From Platycnemis pennipes (Eukaryota > Arthropoda > Insecta > Odonata > Platycnemididae), in contig OW121848.1 of assembly GCA_933228895.1 (NCBI GenBank), positions 97,173,470-97,237,469 on the forward strand: a DNA stretch of 64,000 bases. The letters are read 5' to 3'. Below are positions 23,900 through 33,237 of the stretch, piece after piece. A program made the translations under genes and the position numbers. Under the pieces are notes generated by a model that was not told the DNA's origin, searched no databases, and worked only from the letters and a program-made list of their open reading frames with translations. How positions within the stretch are numbered: position 1 is the stretch's first letter; each line of letters begins with the position of its first letter.

Positions 23900-25640
23900 C
23901 CTAGCAGTTTGATCTACATCTGTTAAAAGCAAAAAAAAAAAGGTTGCGCAAATATGAGGATCGAGATATTTTATTCATTCCACATGCCAGCATGCCAGTC
24001 ACCTTTGAAAATTAAAAACCTCCACCTGCGTAATGATACTCTGCTTCACGATTATATCTTACTTTTATAATGGGATAACTGCTGTAAAATATGTACCTAC
24101 TTTCACCTTAATCCATTAAAAATATAATAATCAAATGATACTATTATTTTTGAAGAGTATAGAGCTTTCTTCTTTCGGGCAGATTCTTATCTTTAAAGTA
24201 ATTGAAATCAAAAAAGTAGTTGGCAGCAGTCCGAAATGCATTTTAATCGTTTTGCGCATTTTACTATCATAATATAGAACAGTCTTTATTCAGTCACTAA
24301 TTTGAAGCTTTGCTTTATTGACGTGGACTTTTTGCGGTAGTCAAGCTGAATATACATGCGTAATTTTGTATGAGTGTGGTATAAGGTAAAATAAGTTTTA
24401 TTTATTTCGTGGGAAATTTGATTTTTAAGCAAAAACTTTACTTTTTTCAAAAATGTATTACTTGTAGTAGCACTTTAAAGTGTTTAAAGTGAAGTATTGT
24501 TCTTACAAACATCCCCAACTAAACCCCAACTATGATTTTCAAGACGAAACTGATTGTCAGTACACATCAAGCGGTACAGGGAAAAACTATAACAGTCCTT
24601 CATCGATGCCTGAATCCCGCATACCGCATTAGGTAATAATTTCATGCAACGATTTCAGCAATTCAGCTAAACAATGGGAAAGAGGCTCAACACTGGATGG
24701 GCTCGTCCCCCACCTTTTCCTTTCAAGATGGCCTTTGGGTTGAAGGTGTGGTAATTTGTACATGACCGTGTTATTATTTCGTCGCCACTGCATTCTTCAG
24801 TGCGATAAAATATCGAGCTTGTCACGGTACCGGGATAGTTGTGTTAGTATCCAAAAAAGTCTTTTTTATTGATCAAGGATTGATGATAAATATCAGGCAA
24901 CGGAATAAAACTCCTATGGGATGTCATGATTCACATGCTGTGGGTATAATACCTAACTTTACACTTTTATCTTAGTCCTCTGATTTTATGGAATCCCCGA
25001 AATCTATTTTACTCACGTTATGTCCTCAGATCATACCCAAATATATGCCTAATGCTGTTCTCTTAGTATTCCTCGGAGTATGCAAAGAAAATAATGATGG
25101 AAATTTAGCTTGATATAAATTACTGAAATGTGGTGTCGTCTCATGAAATTTGACTTAGGTAATTTTCATCAATAATTTTCTCTATGACTTTTAATTTTCC
25201 TTTACATCTTACTCTCCTTGATATTTGCTAATCTTAGAATCCAGTTTAAGTATTTTGAACAAGAGTAGTTCATATTCCACTTGTTATTGGCAACCCACTG
25301 CTGATATCATTGGTATGAGTTAGTTGATTGATGACTTAGTTATTTTGGGAAGGTAAACATTTTGGAAGTGGTGAATGGACTGAGAGTAATGTAATAAGCT
25401 AGCACTCCATGGATCGTACAGAGTTCAGGATCAAGCATGTGAGGCAGGGAAACTGGAGCGATGACTCTCGTGCCACGCCTATATAGGAGATAGAAACATA
25501 ACTAAGTATCTGCCACGCTTTATGGTTGTAATCCCGGTCTCTCTGCCTGGAAAGCTGTTGCAGTAGCCACACCACCGATACGATCCCAACAGGCCAGCTG
25601 CATTGCAAATTTCGGACTGTTTATGACCAACTGCTTACGT
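23900..25640. other. Anonymous AT-rich DNA
   Basis: No recognised gene. The minus ORF at 25,399-25,608 looks like repeat-derived sequence but cannot be assigned. Confidence 0.4.
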
Positions 25641-26395
25641 TACGAAAGCGTTGAAACCATAAGGTATTTAGGTGTAACAATCACTAAAGATTTATCGTGG
25701 GAATGACACATCTGGGACATAAGCGGCCGAGTGAAGATTAGACTAGGATCTATAAAAAAAGGTACTTGGGAAATGTGATGAGAAGACAAAAGAGCGATGT
25801 TACTTTTCAGTAGTTATGCCCCACCTTGAGTATGCAGCCAGGGTATGGGATCCGAATGAATTAGGTTTGATAAAAGAACTAGACTGTGCAGCGTAGAGCA
25901 GCTAGGCTCGTTAAACGGTGTTACGATAGGTTGAGTTGTGTTTCAGAATTAATACAAGAATTATGGTGGGAATAATCATCAGAGCGTAGGTTAAATTACA
26001 CATTAAACCTATTAGAGAAATTTCAATCGGATAGCTTTACTGAAGATGTTAGGCACATATTAAAAACACCAGCGTATTATGCTAGATTCGACCAGATAAA
26101 TAAGATTAGAGAGATAGATTGTCGTACTGATAGATTCAAAATGGCATTTTCCCCCGTACTATAAGAGAACAGAATAGGCAGCATAGCAAAGGGATAGATA
26201 GGGAAAATATTTTAGAGTAGTTTGTAGTGCATGATACATGTGTTAATCCCTTAAATACTATAGATACTAACAATCTAGTTGCATGAGACCCTATAGTTGC
26301 TTGTTTGCATGTCAATAGGGCATGCTTGGTGATCTTCACCCCCTGCCACACACCCTCGCGGTGGCTTGCAGGGTATCGTTTAGATGTAAGTTGCT
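25640..26395 (+). mobile_element. 5'-truncated CR1/L2-like LINE (RT thumb to 3' tail), same family as 1-2.8 kb
   Basis: The plus strand gives RYLGVTITKDLSWE, a stop, then ISGRVKIRLGSIK and, after frameshifts, HLEYAARVWDPNELGLIKEL and a C-terminal domain with KIREIDCRTDRFKMAFSP. The first 60 bp are nearly identical to the reverse complement of positions 45-110 in this window. Both copies carry the same TGA stop right after the tryptophan-glutamate pair. The 3' tail (26,333-26,390) has the CCCCTGCCACACACCCTCG signature. Insertion is 5'-truncated at about 25,640. Confidence 0.8.
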
Positions 26396-26399
26396 GGCC

Positions 26400-27170
26400 A
26401 GATACGTTTCCAACTCCACGTCATCCACCTCCAATAAAAATAAATGAAATATTTTTTAGTTTGTTACCGAAGGAAGATTTCGTCGTTGGCCACCACGCAG
26501 CGCCACCAAACGAGGTTTTTTTTAATCCCCTCCCCTACATTCCCCTCTCCACATCCCCTTTTCCATTTTTTCCGTTTTTTATAGCACCAAGTCCCGAGCC
26601 AGGCCGAACATTTCCGCCACTCCGATTGGGCGGAAGCTTGCGTGTGATCCCGCCCCCATCCGCGACGGCACTGGGCATCCGGCCAATGGGGAAAGGAGGA
26701 TGCCCCTCGCGGGGATGACATCCCCATTTCCACCCCGTCTCTAGAACCCCCAACCTCCCTCCCGCCCATCCTCTTCCTCATTCTCTCTGTCTCTCCCCTT
26801 CTCCATTCGTCCTCCTCTCCCTCTCTTTTCCGCCCCTACCCGCTCTCACCAAACACCTCGGGGGAAAAACCATCCCCCATCATCTCAGGGGTCCCGCGAG
26901 GAACAAAGGAGTAGGGAGGGAGTGAGGCAACAAGAGGGGTTAACGGGGCAACCCGAGCGGGCCCGCTCATTCAGTTCCTCGGCTTCGATCATATCGGGTA
27001 ACTGGTCTTGGCATTGTAGAACATCAGAATTCTCCTCCAATCAAGTTGTGGTTCTCCGCTTGGGTGTGGGCTCGTGTGCTTTTTAAACTATTTGGAAAAT
27101 ATTAGTCTGGAGGCGTTACGATTGGTTGCCAAAATGACCCAAAAGAAAGCTCGCGTTTGATACTATTTAT
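26400..27170. other. GC-rich and C-run-rich spacer
   Basis: C/T-rich and GC-rich sequence (26.5-27.0 kb) with overlapping ORFs and no domain. Nothing else recognised. Confidence 0.35.
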
Positions 27171-27598
27171 AGAGTTTGGCCCTTCCTTATGGACTACGCC
27201 TTGTCGTGGTGGGATTGGGGCTTGCGTGACCCCTAGAGCTGCACTGGCGGGAGCACTAATGTTGCATCCAGTAGGTCACCCATAGGTCGAAGGGTAGGAG
27301 CCTGACGTAAGGTAGTCCACGTACCGTACTCGCAGCGTCTGTTCCTCAGTGAGGCGGGTGTGAGAAGGCGTCTGACCCCAGTGGGCCGGCCTATCAAGTG
27401 ATGGTGTCACGTTAAAAACACTATTGAGGCAGGCAACGGGAAACCACCTGAATTAAACTCTCCCTAGAACACAATGGAATAGAAAAATAGAGAATTGAAT
27501 CCTGGCAACTACGGGGCCCGGGTCCAAATTAGTGGAACGGGTGTCGTGCCCGGCAGAAGGGTAAGCAAGGACTCTGCGGTCGTCATCTCACGAAATCC

Positions 27599-28570
27599 TT
27601 GCACGAAAAGAAGGCAGCAACGGCAGCAGCAGCAGTGAAGAAGAAACCAGAAAAGAGAGCAACAATGCTAAGGATCGGGGCGTGGAACGTTAGGACGATG
27701 TTAAGGGCAGGAAAACTAGAAAACATCAAGCGTGAAATGGAGAGGGGAAATATCGTTTTACTGGGAGTAAGCGAAGTAAGATGTAGAGATCAGGGGACTT
27801 CTGGAGTGAAAAGTACAGGGTTATATACAGTGGAGGGGAAGAGAGCCTGGGGGGAGTTGCAGTTGGATTGAATGCAACATTAGGGAAAAAAGTATTGAAT
27901 GTGGAACAGGTAAGCGATAGAATATTGGTTGTCGAAATCAAAGCGATGCCGACGAATGTAGTCGTAGTACAGGTTTACATTCTGACAGGGGGCATAAAGA
28001 AGAGGAATTAGATGAAGTATATGACCAGTTGGAAGAATTAATCGGGAAAGTTAAGGGCAGGAAGAACCTATCAGTCATTGGAGACTGAAACGCTGTAGTA
28101 GGAGAAGGGAGGGACGGAAGAGAAGTAGGGGAGTATGTGCTGGGTGTAAGAAGAAATGACCGCGGCGAGAAGGCAGTGGAGTTTTGTAAGAGGAATAATT
28201 TAGTTGTTTAAACACCACCCTTGGTGCAGGTACACATGGAAAATACCGGGGGATACTGGAGATACCAACTAGATTACATCATGATTAGGCAAAGTATCAG
28301 GAACAGCGTGAAGAATTCGCATAGTTTCCCAGGTGAAGATGCAGACTCCGGCCGTAACTTGGTGGTGATAAGATGAGACTAAAAAGGTTGAAAATAGGAA
28401 GGAGAATAAGAAAACATGGGGCGTAGGACCACTGATTGGAACGAAGAGGAGAGAATATAAGGACATTGTGGATGCAAAGTGGATTACATGAAGGAAGAGG
28501 AGGGAAGGGGAATAATAGATGAAGATTGGAAAATGAGAAACACGGACAAAAAAGAAGCAGCAGAGAAAAC
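27599..28570 (+). pseudogene. LINE endonuclease domain, frameshifted
   Basis: It opens with a short basic/Ala-rich leader, then IGAWNVRTMLRAGKLENIK and ILGVSEVR-like sequence, where the catalytic-type Asn and Glu of APE nucleases are expected. After a frameshift near 27,800 it continues with NATLGKKVLNVEQVSDRIL, a VYMPT-like block (mutated to VYILT), LSVIGD*NAVVGEGRDG with a stop replacing the Trp after GD, and further blocks to an AAEKTMG segment that abuts the MITE. Multiple breaks make it non-functional. Confidence 0.75.
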
Positions 28571-29105
28571 AATGGGGTCGTTTACTATATTTTTTATTGC
28601 CGGATCTGATAGAGTTTGTAAAATATAACGAGCCGCATTTTTCCGTTTTTTGATCCGTCAATTATTTCTCGAGTTATAAGCGGCGAAAAACTGATGTTCT
28701 TAACCCTTTCGGAAGAGTGGACGTGGTGCCACCTCTGACGTCATTGACTTCGTCCAATCACAATTGAGCCCGCGAAGATACTTCGCCTTATCGCAAAGGA
28801 GGGAAAGAGCTGACTCTGCCAATAGAAGCGATTGCGACAGGATCGGTGCCAGCAGACCTTCCGAGAACTCCCCTCCACTTCCTTCCCTTCCCCTAAAAGC
28901 AGTCAAAGACGGGAGGAAAATGATGTCAATGATATCAAAGCAGCTTCTTAGGTGGGCGTCACCTTTTGCTGATTTTAATTTTTGATTTATTAGTGAATGG
29001 TTGTTGTTAGAAGATTAATTTTTTCACTAAAATTCGTTTTTCGTTTCCATCTAACAATTTCGTGCACAAAATTGCGATTTCTGTCCCGAGTAAACGCCCC
29101 CATTG
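28570..29105. mobile_element. 536-bp MITE with 17-bp terminal inverted repeats, nested in the LINE
   Basis: The left end CAATGGGGTCGTTTACT (28,570-28,586) is the inverse of the right end AGTAAACGCCCCCATTG (29,089-29,105) with one mismatch. LINE coding similarity stops at the left end and resumes just after the right end, in a frame compatible with the interrupted one. The outer CAATGG/CATTGG could be a near-perfect target duplication, leaving a TIR of about 11 bp, but the CCATTGG-like palindromic character makes this ambiguous. No transposase is encoded. Confidence 0.7.
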
Positions 29106-30895
29106 GAACAGTAGACTCTAACACGATCAATAAACCATGGGTAACAGCAGAAATGAGGGAAAGGAGGAAAGAGGGAAATGAAAAAATGTAAACACAATGC
29201 CAGGTAAAAGGCGTTATACGGAGATAAACAACAGACTTAGGAGAGAAAAAAAGATAGCAAAAGAAAATTGGTGGAGCCGACAGTGTGAGTAAATGGAGAG
29301 ACTCCAGAGAGAAGGAGATTTGTCTGTATTCAAAGGTTAGAATGTTGTCAGGAATGAAGAAATGGAAAACAGTCCTGTGCATCAATGGCTGAAGGGGAAA
29401 TTCAGCAATGAAACCAGAGGATCTCCAACGTCGGTGGATGGAATATGTTGAGGAAATGAACGATAGCGAAAATAGGCCTGAGAACTTAGACATAGAATAG
29501 GAAAATTACGTAGATAAGGATGACGTGGGCCTAGGAATACTGATTGTGAGATAGAGAAGGCATTGCGAGAAATGAAGCCGGAAAATCGGTGGGGATAGGT
29601 ATCATCCCAGCTGAATTTCTGAAGAACCTAGGAAGAGGGGGAAGGGAGAGATTTTATGCGCTTGTTCGTAGAAAATACGAGGAGGGGGCTTGGCCGGAGG
29701 ATTTTGTTAAAACCGTGCTGATACCGATAACGAAAAAGAGGGTGACAAAAGAATGCGAAGGCCATAGAACGATAAGCTTGATTTTTCATTGCGCGAAGGT
29801 AGTGCTTAGAATCATCAACAGAAGAATGGAAAAGAGAGCAAACGAATTTATAGGCGAGGATCAGTTTGGATTTCGGAAAGGGAGGGCCACTCTGGATGCG
29901 ATTGCAGTGATGAAAATACTTGTGGACAGGAATCTAGAATATAATCAGGATGTACTCGCGTAATTTGTTCATTTCGAAAAGTTCGACGGAGTGAGGTGGG
30001 AGAAGTTAAAGGGAATATTGCGGAAGATAGGAGTAGACTGGAGAGACAGGAGACTGGTCCGGAATTATACATGGAAGAGAAGGCGCAGGTGAGAGTAGCC
30101 TATGGAGAATCGGATTGGGCCACAGTAGAGAGAGGAGTTGGGCAGGGCTCTCCGTTATCGCCGGTACTTTTCAACATATACTCGGAGGAAATGGTGGGAG
30201 AAGCTTGGGATGAGCTTGAGGCTGGAATAAAGGTCGGGGGGTAATTGAAAATCTGTGAGTTTCGCGGATAACCAAACACTAGTCATCCAGTCAGTCCGTG
30301 GCTTGCAAAAAATGCTGGATGCGTTGCAGGGACAGTGCGAAAGATACGGGATGAAGATAAACCAGAAGAAAACGACAGTAATGTGGATTTCAAGAACTAT
30401 AAAGGCCAGTTTAACTATAAAAGTAGGAGGTCAGAAGCTAGAGTAGGTGGAGCAATTTAGCTATCTAGGTAGTGTGTTGGAGGGAAAAGGTCATAGCAAT
30501 ATTGAAGTGAGAAGAAGAATCGCATTGGCAAAAGAAGCTTTTACTCGTAGGCGGGAAGAAGGCGGAAAAGAAGATGGAGACTTTTGAAGATGTGGGCTTT
30601 TGTCATGTGGGTGCGGAGAAGGATGGATAAAGTAAAGTGGGTCGAAAGGAAGACGAACGAAGACGTGCTAGAATTGGTAGAAGAGGAAAGAAATTTAATG
30701 CATAAAATTTGGAGACAGCAGAAGGTGTGAATGGGAAAGGTAATAAAAGGGGGTGGTGTTTTGAAGGAGGTGATTGAGGGATGAACTTTGGGAGAGCGGG
30801 GAAGAGGGAGGAGAAGAACGGGTAGTTTGGATAGAATGATGGCAGGCAGGAGGTATGAGGTATTGCACCGCACCCGATCGGTTTCCTTCAACCCA
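29106..30895 (+). pseudogene. LINE reverse transcriptase, frameshifted
   Basis: After a linker with NKPWVTAEM, the RT fingers appear: IPAEFLKNLG, then VLIPITKKRVTKECEGHRTI, and IGEDQFGFRKGRATLDAI (29.59-29.96 kb). Then, across a frameshift, come VERGVGQGSPLSPVLFNIYSEEM (30.13-30.2 kb), an active-site region reading SFADNQTLV in place of the usual F/Y-ADD, and a thumb with NQKKTTVMWISR and an E.EQFSYLGS-like segment. The damaged active site and frameshifts show it is dead. The last coding part ends near 30,905. Confidence 0.75.
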
Positions 30896-30960
30896 CCATC
30901 AGCTTGATGATGTCCACTGTTGGATGAAACCGATCGTGTTTCTATTAAAATCAGTGGAAT
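30875..30960 (+). mobile_element. Penelope-type tail hairpin with degenerate hammerhead core
   Basis: CGATCGGTTTCCTTCAAC (30,875-30,892) is the inverse of GTTGGATGAAACCGATCG (30,919-30,936) with two mismatches. Between and within them the plus strand reads CTTGATGA, stem GTCCA/TGGAT, GAAACC, then the palindrome CGATCG. The layout is the same as at 21.49 kb, followed likewise by a short AT-rich stretch with TTAAAA and GTGG. CUGAUGA has one extra T, so catalysis is doubtful. It abuts the end of the LINE coding region; whether it belongs to that LINE or is an independent insertion is unclear. Confidence 0.45.
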
Positions 30961-31180
30961 TCACTGTTTTTAAATGCATTTACTAACATGAGTTTCCACA
31001 TGATTGGGCCTGAATCCATGCATGAAATGCCTTGCTAAAAAATGAAAAGGTGTGGATAGTTATTGTTTAAAAGACTCTGCGTCAAACACCACCTTGGATC
31101 ATTTAAATTTGTGTCCAATAAATAGCATTGATAAAAAAAGGAACTTTTTCGCATATCTTCGTATCCAACTCGCTTTCTAA

Positions 31181-31401
31181 AGGCCGCTTTACACGATACA
31201 ATTTTTTGTACGAACGAATGTCTGATACTGAACAAAATCGTAAGTTTGTCTGAATGGAATTAGAACAGGTTCTATTTTCCGTTCAGTCATTCATACATTC
31301 GCACAAGCTTTCCCAAAATTTACCGCTTTACATGGTACAATTTCCTCATACAATTGTTTGTACAACAAATTGTACAAAAATTGCATGGTGTAAGGCGGCC
31401 T
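31181..31401. mobile_element. 221-bp MITE with about 33-bp inverted ends
   Basis: The left end AGGCCGCTTTACACGATACA (continuing AATTTTTTGTAC) is the inverse of the right end, which closes ..GCATGGTGTAAGGCGGCCT at 31,401, with few mismatches. Internally GCTTTACATGGTACAATT (about 31,323) is a second, direct copy of the terminal motif. No coding capacity. No convincing target duplication seen. Confidence 0.7.
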
Positions 31402-31518
31402 GAAAACAATTGAAACATGTTTGAATTTGAATTCTTTGAATTTCTTGGCTCTAAACTTGCACTTGTGCTGAGAATTAGACATGTCACTGCATTGAAGCTT
31501 TCGCGGCTCATGATGATC

Positions 31519-31687
31519 AATAATTGGACATACGGGTGTATGCCGCGTCATATATCGGATTTTTTTTCAAGCCAGCAGCGCCAAACACTACCATCATTCC
31601 CTTGAAAATGTGACTAGCAGTCGGTCACGAAACGTCGGGGCAAAAAACCGATATACGACGCGGCATACACCCGTATGTTCAATTATT
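31519..31687 (+). mobile_element. Penelope-type inverted-repeat tail (second form)
   Basis: The arms 31,519-31,566 and 31,642-31,687 are inverted repeats of about 46-48 bp (around TACGGGTGTATGCCGCGTC). The loop carries a perfect 5-bp stem GTGAC/GTCAC (31,610-31,614 and 31,624-31,628) followed directly by GAAACGTC. This corresponds to stem II, GAAA and cleavage triplet of a hammerhead with vestigial stem III. The CUGAUGA part has decayed to CTTGAAAAT, so this copy should not self-cleave. Confidence 0.5.
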
Positions 31688-31741
31688 TATAGACATGTCA
31701 CGTTGAATCGTCCAGCAGTAGTCTGCCAACATCACTACACT

Positions 31742-32249
31742 TCATCGATCCTGATAGCGGGAAAAAACATTCACCGAGTTCGTCGCTGACTGAACCAGGT
31801 TTCCAGGGCAGAAGTCAAGATGTAAGTCTAAGAGATGAATTTCAAGGGGCATACTGCAACCCAGCTGTTTGTACGCACTAATGCACTTCTGTACAACATT
31901 CACATCGTCAGTACATTTATAATCTCCAAGGAAATTAACTACGACTGACTTGAATGCCATCCACCCATGCCTCTCTTTCAATAACTCCTAATAAGTCTAA
32001 AAAATATCAGTCAGTAATGATCTTCCATATTTGTGGACATATGAAAAATCGTTATTTTACTTCCCAATAACTCAACTCCGGAAACTTATTGTTACGCAGG
32101 TACCGAAAAATATCTGAATCGTTGACTAGCGCATTCATGAAATTCATTGTGAGCCCCAGCTTTATACGAAGTGGTGGCATGGTTACTTTTTCAACGACAC
32201 ACGAAGGACGCTTGAACTTCCTGGCTGCATTGTATCTCTGATAGGCCAA
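31742..32249 (-). pseudogene. Fragment of a multicopy arthropod ORF family of unknown function
   Basis: Two minus-strand frames, 32,249-32,052 and 31,981-31,742, separated by a frameshift. The first contains PPLRIKLGLTMNF and FRYLRNNKFPELS. The second contains WMAFKSVVVNFLGDYK and LGCSMPLEIHLLDLHLDFCP.NL. I recall this order (PPLHIKLGL, then W.SF..V..NFLG, then HLDFFP.NLG) from a repetitive uncharacterised protein family in arthropods and cnidarians, probably transposon-borne. I do not know a function. The conserved continuation after NL is damaged. Confidence 0.45.
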
Positions 32250-32259
32250 TTCTTCTTTA

Positions 32260-32920
32260 TGTAGTGGTGCTCCCTATCTCTGGTTTCCTACTCGCAGATG
32301 ACACAACAGTACCTGGTATACCCTGCCTATATTCCTATTAGAATGGTTTTCACTCTTACATAAACCACAGACACACCAATTTCACTCACGAGAGCGTACT
32401 TTTCCAAGAAGTAGTGACATGATTCATGATAAGTTAAATATTTGAGCGAATTTGTTCCGCGTTCCTTCGAAGGGGCCAATTTTTACGCGGTAAATAATTA
32501 TTAATCAGCTTTTGGAAGTGGATGGTTTTTTGAGTGAACCTGAGTGGAGTAAACGTCAATATCAAGGCTCGGCGACTCAGTCATGGCTACCAAACGAAAA
32601 GTTCACTCTAGTGATCTCCCAAAATACTTGTTTGCCACGAATCTGAGCTTTTTGATACGCTAACTATATGTGCTAGACCCGCTTGCCCCAAAGTTACCCA
32701 TCTTACAGCTATAGTGACATATCTCGCAGCATGCTACAAACTTTAGTTTCATAATTTTAGGTAGATCTTATCTCATGCCAGGTTTTAGTGTAAAATCACT
32801 TTAAATGAACACATTTAAGTTCTGTATCACCATCTTTTTTCCTTCTAATTCTAACATCAAGAAAAACGAACGGCTCGGACATAAGTCAACGTGTACGTGA
32901 CAAGTGTAATTGTCAACGAG
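32260..32920. other. Anonymous DNA upstream of the Copia element
   Basis: No recognisable gene or repeat end. Confidence 0.45.
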
Positions 32921-32925
32921 GTTTC

Positions 32926-33174
32926 TGTTGAGTGTTTGTACTTGTTGTGATATAACTCAAGCATCAATACGTTGTGCAGTTGTTTTCTACTGCTACTATC
33001 CTTATTCTTTTGTTCGTGACTCGGCCCATGCCTGGTCAGCTGTCTCTGTCTTTTTGTCAGTCTCTCGATGTACACGTTCTGATGTGCACGTTCTTGTAAT
33101 CCAAGTACGTACATTAAAGTACTGTTCATTATCTGAACCTGTGAATTACGTTTGTTCTACCTCGGCCTCTAACA
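32926..33174 (+). repeat. Copia 1 5' LTR (249 bp)
   Basis: Starts TGTTGAGTG, ends CTCTAACA. Same length and, by eye, same sequence as 35,104-35,352. ATTAAAGT near its 3' part may serve as the poly(A) signal. Confidence 0.93.
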
Positions 33175-33189
33175 GGTTATGGGCCCAGG
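33175..33189 (+). promoter_or_regulatory. Copia primer-binding site complementary to initiator tRNA-Met anticodon arm
   Basis: GGTTATGGGCCCAG directly follows the LTR. It is the complement of the anticodon stem-loop (CUGGGCCCAUAACC) of initiator tRNA-Met, the half-tRNA primer known for Copia elements. The identical motif follows the LTRs at 56,833 and 58,893. Confidence 0.85.
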
Positions 33190-33237
33190 AGGAAAGGATA
33201 CAGATTAGGTGATATACATGATCCTAAAAAGGTTTAC

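Larger units (their letters stand above)
27180..30895 (+). mobile_element. RTE-like endonuclease/reverse-transcriptase LINE, near full length, broken, with internal MITE
   Basis: Order on the plus strand: a GC-rich leader (about 27.18-27.6 kb), APE-type endonuclease (27.6-28.5 kb), a MITE (28,570-29,105), then linker and reverse transcriptase (29.1-30.9 kb). Frameshifts and stops occur in all parts. This class of LINE is often mis-annotated as craniofacial development protein 2. The exact clade (RTE or a relative) is uncertain because the C-terminus differs from the SNQSEDC-type tails elsewhere in the window. The coding region ends at a stop near 30,905, where a hairpin with hammerhead-like features begins. 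Confidence 0.8.

Noticed and set aside
24780..24840. Another hammerhead-like tail on the minus strand (CTGAAGAATGC..GACGAAA)
   Set aside because: No proper stem II pairing and a mutated CUGAUGA; too weak without flanking inverted arms.
32857..33129. Minus ORF repeated identically near 35,044-35,307
   Set aside because: Antisense of the Copia 1 LTRs. The duplication is explained by the two LTRs.
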